Notes: generated from the sequence alone by a model not told the origin. Shown: positions 33,828 to 43,351, counted from the stretch's first letter. The stretch: 64,000 nt of DNA from Paradesertivirga sp966210515 (GCA_966210515.1 CBIHLM010000005.1:1-64000); one strand, 5' to 3'. Translations and numbers: made by a program.

Positions 33828-35807
33828 ATGAAAATTAATTTAAAAAAATCACTTTTTCTGGCCGCTGCAGCCTCTATTGCATTCGCGGCCTGTAAGCCAG
33901 GGAAAGCTGTAGAATCAGCAGATGCGGACGCGTCTCAAAAGGTATACGTCGCTCCCGGAAAATTTGACGAACTGTATATGTTCGCATCAGGAGGATTTAG
34001 TGGCCAGATAGCAGCATACGGTCTTCCTTCGGGCCGTTTGTTAAAAGTTATTCCGGTTTTCTCTCAAAATCCCGAAAACGGTTATGGGTATTCCGAAGAG
34101 ACAAAGCCTATGCTTAATACATCTCATGGATTTGTTCCATGGGATGATACTCACCATCCGCAATTATCAAAAACTAACGGACAGGACGACGGCAGATGGC
34201 TTTTCATCAACGGAAATAATACTCCCAGAATTGCCAGGATTAACCTTGCAACATTTAAAACAGAAGAGATTCTTGAGTTGCCAAATGTAGGAGGAAACCA
34301 CGCATCTCCATTCTGTACAGAAAATACAGAATACATCGTGGGCAATACGCGCTTCAGTATTCCATTAGATGCTACAGAAGATGCGTCTATTGAAACTTAC
34401 AAAGAGAATTATAAAGGTGCCGCTACATTTATAAAGGTTGATAAGGATAAAGGAACGATGAACCTTGCATTCCAACTCGTTATTCCGGGCTATAATTATG
34501 ATTTGGCAAGAGCGGGTAAAGGTGTATCAAAAGACTGGATTTTCTTTTCTACTTACAACACCGAGCAGGCTAATACTTTGTTGGAAGTGAATGCAAGTCA
34601 GCGTGATAAGGATTTTATCATGGCTGTAAACTGGAAAAAAGCTGAAGCACTGGTGGCGCAGGGAAAAGGCAAAAAAGTTCCTGCAAAATATGCACACAAT
34701 GTATGGGATGAAAAAACACACTCCGCAACCTCTACTATTAAAAAGGATGTTTTGATGCTGGATGTAAAAGACTATCCCGGACTTGTATACTACATTCCAT
34801 GCCCTAAATCTCCGCACGGCGCAGATGTGAGTCCGAACGGGGAATTTATAGTTGCGAGCGGAAAATTGGCAGCGGTAATTCCTGTGTTTTCATTCAAAAA
34901 AATGCTGAATGCAATTGATAAAAAACAATTTGAAGATCAGCCTGCTGACATGGGAATTCCTGTTCTTAAATATGCATCTGTTTTGGAAGGTGAAGTTGAA
35001 AAACCAGGATTAGGACCATTACACACGGAGTTCGACGATCAGGGATATGCTTACACTTCAATGTTTGTTTCATCAGAGATTGTGAAATGGAAACTCGATA
35101 CCCGTGAGATTATTGACCGTATTCCGACTTATTATTCTATTGGGCACTTATCTGTTCCGGGTGGTGATAACAAGAAACCATACGGAAAATATGTGGTTGC
35201 TTTGAATAAGATCACCAAAGACAGGTATTTGGCTACAGGTCCGGAATTAACACAGTCGGCACAACTGATCGACATTACAGGTAATAAAATGAAGCTACTG
35301 CTTGATTTTCCAACTATTGGTGAGCCGCATTATGCCCAATCAATTGCTGCAGATTTAGTAACTAAAAATCAGGTGAAATTCTTCAAGCTGGAAGAAAATC
35401 ATCATCCATATGCGGTGAAATCAGAGAAAGATGCCAGGGTAGTAAGGAAGGGAAACCGTGTTGATGTGTACATGACAGCTATTCGTTCGCACCTGGCTCC
35501 CGATAATATTGAAGGAATTAAACAAGGTGATGAAGTGTATTTCCATGTAACTAATCTTGAGCAAGACTGGGATGTACCTCATGGATTTGCAGTAAAGGGA
35601 GCGAATACAGCAGAACTCCTTGTTATGCCGGGTGAAACAGCAACTTTAAAATGGACACCAGACCGCAGTGCTATTTTTCCATTCTATTGTACGGATTTCT
35701 GCTCTGCATTGCACCAAGAAATGGCTGGATATATCCGCGTGTCTCCGGCAAGTTCTACTGTGCCAATCTCATTTAAATTAGGCAACAACCCTGTTGCAAA
35801 AAAATAA
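33828..35807 (+). CDS. nosZ: Nitrous oxide reductase, clade II (Sec-exported)
   Basis: A 659-residue NosZ reducing N2O to N2. The export signal is a plain Sec or lipoprotein type (LFLAAAASIAFAACKPG) without a twin-arginine motif, the mark of clade II. Cu-Z ligands are visible in the propeller (WDDTHHPQLS, GGNHASPF, SPHGADVSP, GPLHTEFDD, GEPHYAQ). The C-terminal cupredoxin has the Cu-A site C621-TDF-C625-SAL-H629 with Met632. Length is normal. It is the second gene of a cluster with nosL, nosD, nosF and nosY. FAAC may be a lipobox, which would anchor the enzyme. Confidence 0.97.
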   Translation: MKINLKKSLFLAAAASIAFAACKPGKAVESADADASQKVYVAPGKFDELYMFASGGFSGQIAAYGLPSGRLLKVIPVFSQNPENGYGYSEETKPMLNTSHGFVPWDDTHHPQLSKTNGQDDGRWLFINGNNTPRIARINLATFKTEEILELPNVGGNHASPFCTENTEYIVGNTRFSIPLDATEDASIETYKENYKGAATFIKVDKDKGTMNLAFQLVIPGYNYDLARAGKGVSKDWIFFSTYNTEQANTLLEVNASQRDKDFIMAVNWKKAEALVAQGKGKKVPAKYAHNVWDEKTHSATSTIKKDVLMLDVKDYPGLVYYIPCPKSPHGADVSPNGEFIVASGKLAAVIPVFSFKKMLNAIDKKQFEDQPADMGIPVLKYASVLEGEVEKPGLGPLHTEFDDQGYAYTSMFVSSEIVKWKLDTREIIDRIPTYYSIGHLSVPGGDNKKPYGKYVVALNKITKDRYLATGPELTQSAQLIDITGNKMKLLLDFPTIGEPHYAQSIAADLVTKNQVKFFKLEENHHPYAVKSEKDARVVRKGNRVDVYMTAIRSHLAPDNIEGIKQGDEVYFHVTNLEQDWDVPHGFAVKGANTAELLVMPGETATLKWTPDRSAIFPFYCTDFCSALHQEMAGYIRVSPASSTVPISFKLGNNPVAKK

Positions 35808-35853
35808 ATTCCATACCCGGGCTTGTCCCGGGTATTTTAAACCTTTTATCGAC

Positions 35854-36471
35854 ATGCAAAACAGATCCAGAGTAATTATAGCTATATGTGCCTTGCTGAT
35901 GATAAGTGCTTACTTCTTACCTCTGTGGCAAATTATTCTTGAAGCTCCTCAATATCCCGAAGGATTGGGGATGAAAATTTGGCTGGATAATATCACTGGT
36001 AATGTTGATCAGATTAACGGTTTGAACCATTATATCGGCATGAAACACATTATAGTTGATGAATTTATTGAATTTAAAATTCTGCCTTATGTCTTCGCGA
36101 TTATTATTCTGATTGGGTTGCTTACTGCTCTCAGAGGCAGTTTAACCTGGTTATGGGTGTGGTTTTCTCTTCTGGTAATTTTTGCGATAATAGGTTTAAC
36201 GGATTTTTATTTGTGGGAATATGACTACGGTCACAACCTTGACCCTATGGCAGCCATAAAAGTACCTGGTATGAATTATCAACCTCCGCTAATTGGGTAC
36301 AAGCAACTGCTCAATTTTGTCGCCGGTTCGTTTCCTGATCTTGCGGGTGTTATTGTAGGTATAGCAGGCCTGACTTCCGGGGGAGTTTTGTTTTATGAAC
36401 AACGATTAAAAAGAAAATCAACGAAACTTAGATATTTTAATACAAAAGCCGATATATGTAACCCTGCATGA
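35854..36471 (+). CDS. Conserved membrane protein of clade II nos clusters
   Basis: A 205-residue protein with about four membrane helices (first: VIIAICALLMISAYFLPLWQI). A large loop after helix 1 holds Met- and His-containing sequence (HYIGMKHIIVDEF). I use the ATG at 35854 because a start at 35794 would overlap nosZ and add a polar tail. Membrane proteins at this place between nosZ and nosL or nosD are a known feature of clade II clusters; the function is not established, and electron transfer or copper handling are options. Confidence 0.8.
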   Translation: MQNRSRVIIAICALLMISAYFLPLWQIILEAPQYPEGLGMKIWLDNITGNVDQINGLNHYIGMKHIIVDEFIEFKILPYVFAIIILIGLLTALRGSLTWLWVWFSLLVIFAIIGLTDFYLWEYDYGHNLDPMAAIKVPGMNYQPPLIGYKQLLNFVAGSFPDLAGVIVGIAGLTSGGVLFYEQRLKRKSTKLRYFNTKADICNPA

Positions 36472-36555
36472 TCTCAAACGGCGCAGCCCTCTTGAGTACC
36501 AAAACAATCATTGACACACGAAAAATCTAATATCTCACATCTCAAATCTCTTCAA

Positions 36556-36996
36556 ATGAAAAAGCTATTTAGTTTACTTCTTTTTTCATCGATGCTGTTA
36601 GCCTCCTGCAGCCGCGAACCTGAACCTATAGCATATGGAGAGGACGCTTGTGAGCATTGCAAGATGACCATAATGGATCAAAAATACGGAGCTGAAATAG
36701 TTAGTGAAAAAGGAAAAATATTCAAGTTTGACGCAGCGGAATGTATGGTGGATTTTATTCGAAAAACACCAGATAAATTTAGCTCCCAAAAAGATATTTT
36801 TTTGACAGTAAACGTAGCAGCACCGGGCACTCTGATATCTGCAGATAAGGCTTTCTTTTTGAAAGACAGAGCGTTTAAATCTCCGATGGGTGGTAACCTG
36901 GCATCGTTTACGTCAATGCAGCTGGCTGAAAATAATTTGCAGAACGCTGATGGCAAAATTCTAACCTGGACAGAGTTGTTAAAACATGTAAACTGA
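36556..36996 (+). CDS. nosL: NosL copper chaperone lipoprotein
   Basis: A 146-residue lipoprotein (signal LLLFSSMLLASCSREP). NosL signature: EDACEHCKMTIMDQKYGAEI, with the conserved Cys-x-x-Cys-x-Met Cu(I)-binding motif, and later FDAAECMVDFI. NosL delivers Cu(I) to NosZ for Cu-Z assembly. The ATG at 36556 gives a proper signal; an earlier ATG at 36511 does not. Eight bases separate it from nosD. Confidence 0.93.
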   Translation: MKKLFSLLLFSSMLLASCSREPEPIAYGEDACEHCKMTIMDQKYGAEIVSEKGKIFKFDAAECMVDFIRKTPDKFSSQKDIFLTVNVAAPGTLISADKAFFLKDRAFKSPMGGNLASFTSMQLAENNLQNADGKILTWTELLKHVN

Positions 36997-37003
36997 TTTA
37001 GCA

Positions 37004-38236
37004 ATGAAAATCCTGAGCTCTGTAATTTGTCTCTTAGCGCTGAATCTTTCAACGGATGCAAAAACCATTGTTGTAGCCCCCGCTACTCAGGTTTCGTCAT
37101 TAAAGAAAGCCATCGCCATAGCAAATGATGGAGATACTATTCTTGTACTGAAAGGGACTTACCCTTCTTTCAATACCATTATCAATAAAGAAGTGACTAT
37201 TCTCGGTAAAGATTTTCCAATCCTCGATGCTCAACTGAAGGAAGAAGTAATTACTATCCGCGCAAATAATGTAAAGTTTGACGGCTTCATTATCAAAAAC
37301 TCGAAATCCGGAGATATGCGTGATTTTGCGGGTATCCGATTACACAGAGTAGAGAACGTAACTATCAGTAACAACAGGCTAACCAATAATTTTTTTGGTA
37401 TATACCTGTCCGATTCTAAAAATATTAAAGTACGGGGTAATACGGTTAAAGGCGCCCGAATCGCTCAGAGCTCAGGTAATGGCATTCATGCATGGCAGTG
37501 CAATTCAGTTGAAATAACGAACAATTCGGTAGCCGGGCACAGAGACGGCATTTATTTTGAATTTGTTAAATCAAGTTTGATTGAGGGAAATACCAGTGCC
37601 GGAAATCATCGATACGGCTTGCATTTTATGTTCTCTGACGACGATCAGTATAGAAAGAATATTTTTAAAAATAATGGCTCGGGCGTAGCGGTGATGTATT
37701 CAAAACGGATCCTTATGCAGCAAAATATCTTTCTTGAAAATTGGGGCAGTTCTATTTATGGTCTCCTGCTGAAAGATATCACACGCAGTCGGATTAGTGG
37801 CAATACTTTTACCAGAAATACAACGGGCATTTACATGGAGGGATGTGAAGGTATCACCGTACACCAAAATAATTTCATGAACAACGGCTGGGGAATCAGA
37901 GTGCTGGCAAATTGTGTGAATAATAGCTTTGAGAGGAATAATTTTAAAGCAAATTCTTTTGACGTTACCACAAACGGCTCTTTAAGTCTGAATGATTTTC
38001 GAAAGAATTTTTGGGACAAATATGAAGGCTACGATTTGAATAAAGACGGCACCGGCGATATACCTTATCGCCCCATTAGCCTGTACGCTCAAATTATAGA
38101 ACAGATGCCTCAAAGTGTGATGTTAATGAGAAGTTTTATTGTAAATCTTTTAGATAAAGTTGAAAGAGCAATACCCTCACTCACTCCCGAATCTGTAAAA
38201 GACGATTTACCAAGCATGAAACAATGGGCGAGATAA
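37004..38236 (+). CDS. nosD: NosD periplasmic copper-processing protein
   Basis: A 410-residue periplasmic protein with signal ILSSVICLLALNLSTDA and a right-handed parallel beta-helix of CASH/NosD repeats (NRLTNNFFGIYLSDSKNI, NTTGIYMEGCEGI, NNFMNNGWGIRV). The typical NFWDKYEGYDLNKDGTGDIPYRP is near the C-terminus. NosD works with NosFY to build the Cu-Z centre. The stop overlaps nosF by 13 bases. Confidence 0.95.
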   Translation: MKILSSVICLLALNLSTDAKTIVVAPATQVSSLKKAIAIANDGDTILVLKGTYPSFNTIINKEVTILGKDFPILDAQLKEEVITIRANNVKFDGFIIKNSKSGDMRDFAGIRLHRVENVTISNNRLTNNFFGIYLSDSKNIKVRGNTVKGARIAQSSGNGIHAWQCNSVEITNNSVAGHRDGIYFEFVKSSLIEGNTSAGNHRYGLHFMFSDDDQYRKNIFKNNGSGVAVMYSKRILMQQNIFLENWGSSIYGLLLKDITRSRISGNTFTRNTTGIYMEGCEGITVHQNNFMNNGWGIRVLANCVNNSFERNNFKANSFDVTTNGSLSLNDFRKNFWDKYEGYDLNKDGTGDIPYRPISLYAQIIEQMPQSVMLMRSFIVNLLDKVERAIPSLTPESVKDDLPSMKQWAR

Positions 38237-38928
38237 TTCAAATAAGAGGACTAAAAAAGGCCTTCGGCAAGCTTGAAGTGTTAAAAGGTATTGATTGCGA
38301 TTTTCCAGAAGGCAAGGTAATATCCGTTCTGGGACCCAACGCTTCCGGGAAAACCACGCTGATAAAATCAATCCTTGGAATGGTTATTCCTGATAGCGGA
38401 GAAATTCTGTTTAAGGGAATGCCTGTAATAAATACGTTCGAATACAAATCCAGCATCGGCTATATGCCACAAATAGGGCGTTATCCAGAAAATATGAAAA
38501 TGGGACAGCTCTTTGAAATGATGAAGGATTTGCGAAAAATGCCGGCTCAGGATGATGATCTTGTCCGGATTTTTAATCTGGAAAGTATGTTTAACAAAGC
38601 GATGCATACCTTATCCGGGGGAACCCGACAGAAAGTAAGTGCAGCGCTGGCATGTATGTTTAATCCGGATGTTCTTATTCTGGATGAACCAAGTGCAGGA
38701 CTGGACCCGCTGGCTGCAGAACATCTGAAGGATAAGATAAAAGAACAAAAAGCCAAAGGGAAACTGATTTTAATTACCTCTCATATAATGAGTGAGGTAG
38801 ACGAAATTGCCGATTCTGTACTTTATTTATTCGAGGGAAAAGTGAAGTTTTACAAGCCGCTTAATCAAATAAAAACAGAGACAGGAGAGGAGCGGTTGGG
38901 TAGGGCATTAACCAAGATTTTAGATTAA
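38224..38928 (+). CDS. nosF: NosF ABC transporter ATPase
   Basis: A 234-residue ATPase: Walker A GPNASGKTTL, signature TLSGGTRQKVSAALA, Walker B VLILDEPSAGLD and H-loop ITSHIM. Partner of NosY and NosD in Cu-Z maturation. It overlaps nosD by 13 bases and precedes nosY by four, a tight translational arrangement. Confidence 0.95.
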   Translation: MGEIIQIRGLKKAFGKLEVLKGIDCDFPEGKVISVLGPNASGKTTLIKSILGMVIPDSGEILFKGMPVINTFEYKSSIGYMPQIGRYPENMKMGQLFEMMKDLRKMPAQDDDLVRIFNLESMFNKAMHTLSGGTRQKVSAALACMFNPDVLILDEPSAGLDPLAAEHLKDKIKEQKAKGKLILITSHIMSEVDEIADSVLYLFEGKVKFYKPLNQIKTETGEERLGRALTKILD

Positions 38929-38932
38929 TGAG

Positions 38933-39700
38933 ATGTTGAAGATCGCGAAATATATAATCCTGGACATTGTAAAAGGTAAAGTCTTAATCTCTTACACCAT
39001 CATGCTTGCTGCGATATCAACAGCTATTTTTATGATGGATGCAGATGTAACAAAAGGCCTGGTTAGCGTCTCGACAGTAGTTATGATAATGATTCCGCTG
39101 GTGAGTATTATTTTTGCCACAACCTACATTTTCAACGCCAGCGAGTTTACCGAACTTTTGGTGTCGCAGCCGATCAGTCGTAAGGATATTCTTCTGGGAA
39201 AATATATCGGTATAGGGACATCCATTTTAGGCGCTTTTATTCTAGGCGTATGCGTACCTGTCGGTTTATTTGCGTTGTCGACAACCGCTTTCATGCTAAT
39301 GCTGATGGGCTGTCTGCTTACTCTGGCTTTCATTTCCCTGGCATTTTTAGCTTCAACTCTCACATCTGATAAAGCCAAAGGTATCGGCTTGTCGCTGATG
39401 ATCTGGTTTTACTGCGCCATTGTTTTCGATGGCCTGGTGCTTTTGTTCTTATTCTCATTCAGCGACTATCCGCTTGAAAAAGCGATGATTCTGCTCACGG
39501 CTCTCAACCCGGTTGACTTAGGTCGCGTAATGATTTTGCTTCAGCTGGATATTTCGGCCCTGATGGGATATACCGGCGCTTTGTATCAGAAGTTTTTTGG
39601 CGGCGGCTACGGTATGATTTTTTCTGTAGTGCTGCAAATTTTATGGATAATAATACCTTTGCACTTCGCTTTGAGAGTATTTAGAAAAAAAGATCTGTAA
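38933..39700 (+). CDS. nosY: NosY ABC transporter permease
   Basis: A 255-residue protein with six hydrophobic segments, of the ABC-2 type NosY family (opening IAKYIILDIVKGKVLISYTIM, then FTELLVSQPISRKDILLGKY). With NosF it forms the membrane transporter needed for Cu-Z assembly of NosZ. One base separates it from the next gene. Confidence 0.94.
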   Translation: MLKIAKYIILDIVKGKVLISYTIMLAAISTAIFMMDADVTKGLVSVSTVVMIMIPLVSIIFATTYIFNASEFTELLVSQPISRKDILLGKYIGIGTSILGAFILGVCVPVGLFALSTTAFMLMLMGCLLTLAFISLAFLASTLTSDKAKGIGLSLMIWFYCAIVFDGLVLLFLFSFSDYPLEKAMILLTALNPVDLGRVMILLQLDISALMGYTGALYQKFFGGGYGMIFSVVLQILWIIIPLHFALRVFRKKDL

Positions 39701-39701
39701 C

Positions 39702-40073
39702 ATGTTAAGGAGGGCTTTAGCAGTAATTCTGATAATATGTTTGCAAGGCTTAAGCTTTGCAGGACTGCTGGCGACTATTGGCTTCCGGATGAACAGAACT
39801 TACATTGCGGCAAAGTTATGCGAAAACCGGGCTAAGCCTAAGTTAGAATGCATGGGTAAATGTTACCTGAAAAAAATGCAGAAAACGGCAGAAGAACAGA
39901 AAGACGCTAATGAAAATACCTTAAAGGATGTTTATTGTGTGATGCCTGTGCAATCGCAAACAGGTTTTTTTTACGCGATAGATCTTAGAAACCTTTTAAC
40001 TGAACCAGATACCGGGAGGCACTGTAAAGGCTGGCCCCGGCAATCCTTTCATCCTCCGGGGTTCATCTGTTAA
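39702..40073 (+). CDS. Small Cys-rich protein of the nos cluster
   Basis: A 123-residue protein with an N-terminal hydrophobic segment (ALAVILIICLQGLSFAGLLATIG). It then has the cluster AAKLCENRAKPKLECMGKCYLKK, in which C-x(9)-C-x3-C could bind metal, and two further cysteines near the C-terminus. I recall similar small proteins before TonB receptors in Bacteroidetes, but no function is established. It begins one base after nosY and lies before the receptor, so a role in copper supply to NosZ is plausible. Confidence 0.6.
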   Translation: MLRRALAVILIICLQGLSFAGLLATIGFRMNRTYIAAKLCENRAKPKLECMGKCYLKKMQKTAEEQKDANENTLKDVYCVMPVQSQTGFFYAIDLRNLLTEPDTGRHCKGWPRQSFHPPGFIC

Positions 40074-40164
40074 TGTTTAAAAACTCAGGTTCAGTCTGAG
40101 TCCTCAATCTGCTTTCATCTTTTTTTGATGAATTCGGCTATTCAGATAAATATTGAACAGATGA

Positions 40165-40185
40165 TTTTGAAGCTCATCTTCAAAA
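40165..40185 (+). promoter_or_regulatory. Stem-loop just before the TonB receptor start codon
   Basis: TTTTGAAG (40165-40172) and CTTCAAAA (40178-40185) form a perfect 8-bp inverted repeat around CTCAT, ending nine bases before the ATG at 40195. In RNA this could hide the ribosome-binding region; in DNA it could be a repressor operator. Either is inference. Confidence 0.45.
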
Positions 40186-40194
40186 AACTCCAAA

Positions 40195-42501
40195 ATGAAA
40201 AAATTAATACTTTTTGCGGGGATGCTTTGTGCATTCCTGAGCAATATTGATGCTCAAACCAAAGGGATACAGGGAAAGGTAATTGATAAACTTACAGGCG
40301 AACCCGTTTCCGGCGCTTCAATTAAAATTAAAGATTTAAACATTGTCAAAACCGACCGTTCCGGAAATTTCAAAATTGAGGTCGGCAATGCCGACACCCT
40401 GTTTATTAGCTGTTCGGGTTTCAAAACCTGCTGTTACGTTCCAGCAAGCGGGGCCGGGCAGATCGCGCTGGAACAGGACGTACAGACTCTGAAGGAAATA
40501 GTGGTAACTGCCGGTCGCGTAGCGGAGAGCCGACGCGAAGCGCCACTTGCGATTAGTACGATAAATACTTTAGTCCTTAAAGAAACCAAGCCGACTTCTA
40601 TTGATCAGTTGCTGAATAAAACGAGCGGGGTTTTTATGGTTAACCTGGGTAACGAGCAGCACCAGATGAGTATCCGCCAGCCAATGACAACCAAAAGCCT
40701 TTTCCTCTATTTGGAAGACGGTATTCCCGTTCGCACCACCGGACTGTATAATCACAATGCTATGATTGAAATGAATATGGCATCTATTAAGCAAATTGAG
40801 CTGATAAGGGGACCCGCTTCGGCGATGTACGGAGCTGAAGCGATCGGTGGCGCAGTAAACGTGATTACCCTGTCGCCTCCTGCGAATTCTACAGGCCAGT
40901 TGAGTCTGCAACTTAATACTGACGGCTATAAACGGACTGACATCCAATACGGAGACTCATTTAAAAAAGGCGGGTTTTTAATAGCTGGTTACTATGCTAA
41001 TAATACGAACGGGAGGTTGCAGCATAGTGATTTTAGTAAAGCGGCAATAAGCCTGAAAGTTAATTATAACCTCAATAATAGCACTCAGTGGATAAATAGC
41101 CTTTCTTATAATAACTATTACAGTGATATGTTTGGAGCTCTCGACAGCAGTCATTATGAGCAGAGAGATTTTTCATCCCTAAATAACTTTACATTCCGTA
41201 AGGTGAAGGCACTGCGTATTAAATCACAGTTAAATCATCACTGGAATGATTTTGCCGAAATCAAAGCGTCATGGGTTTACAGAAACAACAGCATCGATCA
41301 AAATCCTTCGTATCGTATCAAAAATGATTACAGGCGATTAGCAGGAGGCACATTCAAAGGAAATCCCTTAAAGGCTCATGGCGAAATTAATACCAGTCAG
41401 TTTAATAGCTTCGCTTTCTTTTTACAACACGATCAGAAACTGGAAAAAACAGGGAGCAAAATAAGCGCAGGCCTGAATCTTGATTTTAGTCCATCCCGTT
41501 TTCAGTCTAACTACATTAAAATTGACAGAAACCAGGCCGGCTACTATACCGCTTATCATGAAACTGATTCTGCTTTAAGCCACTATTCTACTGGTATCTC
41601 TAACCTTGCATCCTACATAAATTATAGTCAGGATATCCTGAAAGGGTTCAGATTTGTAACAGCACTGCGATACGATTATTTCTATTTTAATTATAAAAAC
41701 GAGCTTTCAGCTTCTTCTTACTCCGGCGCACCCTCTACAAAAAACAATTTCCAAAGTGTTACACCCAAATTGGGTCTCACCTATAATTATAAAGATGCGG
41801 GACTTTATGCCAACTACAGTCAGGGTTTTGTTCCACCTCAGATCAGCGAATTATATCAGGGCGTAAAAGTGCCTTATCTATCTCCGCAAACCTTTTTTAA
41901 TTATGAAGTTGGTGGCTGGGTGGAGCTGTACGCCGGAAAGTTTTTCGTGGATTGGAGCCTCTACAATATGAAGGGAACCAACGAGATTATTTCTGTCTTA
42001 TCGGATGACGGTACCTCCAGAAATGAAAATGCAGGCAAAACCCAGCATATTGGTTTCGAGTACGGAATACATTATAAGCCCTCTACAGCTTGGAAGCTAA
42101 GATTTAGTGCTGCAAATGCAAAGCATACCTTCCTTCAGTATTCAGAAAAGGGCGTCAACTATAACGGTAACGTAATGGCAGGCGCCCCTCGCTTTTTGGC
42201 CAACGGGGAAGTATCCTATAAGCCCTCTTTTATAAAAGGTTTCAGAACCAGCCTTGAATGGCAGCATCAGGGAAGGTATTGGCTTGACAATGCTAATTCA
42301 AAAAAATACGCGGGATTTGATGTATACAACATTCGCACTGGTTATCATTTCAAGCAGCTTGAATTATGGTTAAATGTGCTGAATGTGGCTGGTCGGTATT
42401 ATTCTGTTGCAGCAAGTAAATCGGCATCCGGCTATAACTACAATTTGGGACAACCACGCACATTTAATACAGGTATTTCTTATCAGCTAAGCAAGAGGTA
42501 A
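40195..42501 (+). CDS. TonB-dependent outer-membrane receptor (NosA-like copper candidate)
   Basis: A 768-residue outer-membrane receptor. After a signal (FAGMLCAFLSNIDAQ) there is a carboxypeptidase-regulatory-like domain (about 25-95), a TonB plug (KEIVVTAGRVAESRREAPLAIS to about 215, with SAMYGAEAIGGAVNV) and a barrel ending ISYQLSKR. Its place between the nos genes and the PepSY protein recalls NosA, a copper channel that supplies NosZ in some Pseudomonas. Substrate cannot be read directly. The next gene starts one base after its stop. Confidence 0.85.
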   Translation: MKKLILFAGMLCAFLSNIDAQTKGIQGKVIDKLTGEPVSGASIKIKDLNIVKTDRSGNFKIEVGNADTLFISCSGFKTCCYVPASGAGQIALEQDVQTLKEIVVTAGRVAESRREAPLAISTINTLVLKETKPTSIDQLLNKTSGVFMVNLGNEQHQMSIRQPMTTKSLFLYLEDGIPVRTTGLYNHNAMIEMNMASIKQIELIRGPASAMYGAEAIGGAVNVITLSPPANSTGQLSLQLNTDGYKRTDIQYGDSFKKGGFLIAGYYANNTNGRLQHSDFSKAAISLKVNYNLNNSTQWINSLSYNNYYSDMFGALDSSHYEQRDFSSLNNFTFRKVKALRIKSQLNHHWNDFAEIKASWVYRNNSIDQNPSYRIKNDYRRLAGGTFKGNPLKAHGEINTSQFNSFAFFLQHDQKLEKTGSKISAGLNLDFSPSRFQSNYIKIDRNQAGYYTAYHETDSALSHYSTGISNLASYINYSQDILKGFRFVTALRYDYFYFNYKNELSASSYSGAPSTKNNFQSVTPKLGLTYNYKDAGLYANYSQGFVPPQISELYQGVKVPYLSPQTFFNYEVGGWVELYAGKFFVDWSLYNMKGTNEIISVLSDDGTSRNENAGKTQHIGFEYGIHYKPSTAWKLRFSAANAKHTFLQYSEKGVNYNGNVMAGAPRFLANGEVSYKPSFIKGFRTSLEWQHQGRYWLDNANSKKYAGFDVYNIRTGYHFKQLELWLNVLNVAGRYYSVAASKSASGYNYNLGQPRTFNTGISYQLSKR

Positions 42502-42502
42502 A

Positions 42503-43351
42503 ATGGTACTCAGGAAGAAAGCATTCAAATGGCATCGTTGGTTAAGTGCCATCGCAACTGTACCGCTGATGATGTGGGCCGCTAGCGCTGTTTTACACCA
42601 GGCGAATGCCTGGTTCAGGCCCGAATTTAGAAAAGCCGCTTATGAGATTGCCCCGAACATAAGCGAAACCCAACATGCAGTTGCCCTTGTGAAATATTTA
42701 TATCAGCAAAACTCAATCGTTCAAAGCATAAAAAAAATTGAATCATTTAGTCATCATTACTCTGAAAAAAATAAGGTGCTTCCCGTGTTTGAGGTTTCTA
42801 TGAAATCTCCGGATAACACAATATTATATGTGGATTTATCACGCGGCCGAATTGTGACTGGTTCTAATGAAATAAGTCGGTCTATACATAAATGGTTCGG
42901 ACACCTCCATAAATGGGACTTTTTAGAATCCTGGCCTACATCGAGGGTCGCCCTTATTATCCTATTTTCTTTAATTACATTAATTGCCGGATGGCTGGGC
43001 CTTTATTTATACTTTTTATTGCCGTGGCTGAGCCGAAGGACTCCTTTAACAATAGCACAAAAGGAAAAGCTGTGGCATCGAAGAATCGGGGTTGCAGTGT
43101 CTCTGTTTATGATACTCTTTGCTCTGACCGGGTTAATGCATGCGGTTTCTGATCTATATCCTGCTTTCGGACAATCTGAAAAGCCATTTTTCGATCAGTT
43201 ACACATGTACCGTTTAACAGAAGGCTTAGGAAAGCAATTTCGGTTTTGGTGGTTATTGGTACTTGCTTCCTCGTTTGTTCTGCTGATTTTTAGTGGATTA
43301 ATTTTGCTGTTTAGGCTAATGATAAAACGCCTGTACTGTTACCATCGATAA
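42503..43351 (+). CDS. PepSY-associated membrane protein
   Basis: A 282-residue protein with four hydrophobic segments and the family start FKWHRWLSAIATVPLMMWAASAVLHQ. Residues about 40-130 are a PepSY-like periplasmic domain, and SRSIHKWFGHLHKWDFLESWP is typical. PepSY-TM proteins next to TonB receptors often reduce the imported metal complex. It is one base from the receptor gene and is the last gene of the nos transcription unit. Confidence 0.85.
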   Translation: MVLRKKAFKWHRWLSAIATVPLMMWAASAVLHQANAWFRPEFRKAAYEIAPNISETQHAVALVKYLYQQNSIVQSIKKIESFSHHYSEKNKVLPVFEVSMKSPDNTILYVDLSRGRIVTGSNEISRSIHKWFGHLHKWDFLESWPTSRVALIILFSLITLIAGWLGLYLYFLLPWLSRRTPLTIAQKEKLWHRRIGVAVSLFMILFALTGLMHAVSDLYPAFGQSEKPFFDQLHMYRLTEGLGKQFRFWWLLVLASSFVLLIFSGLILLFRLMIKRLYCYHR

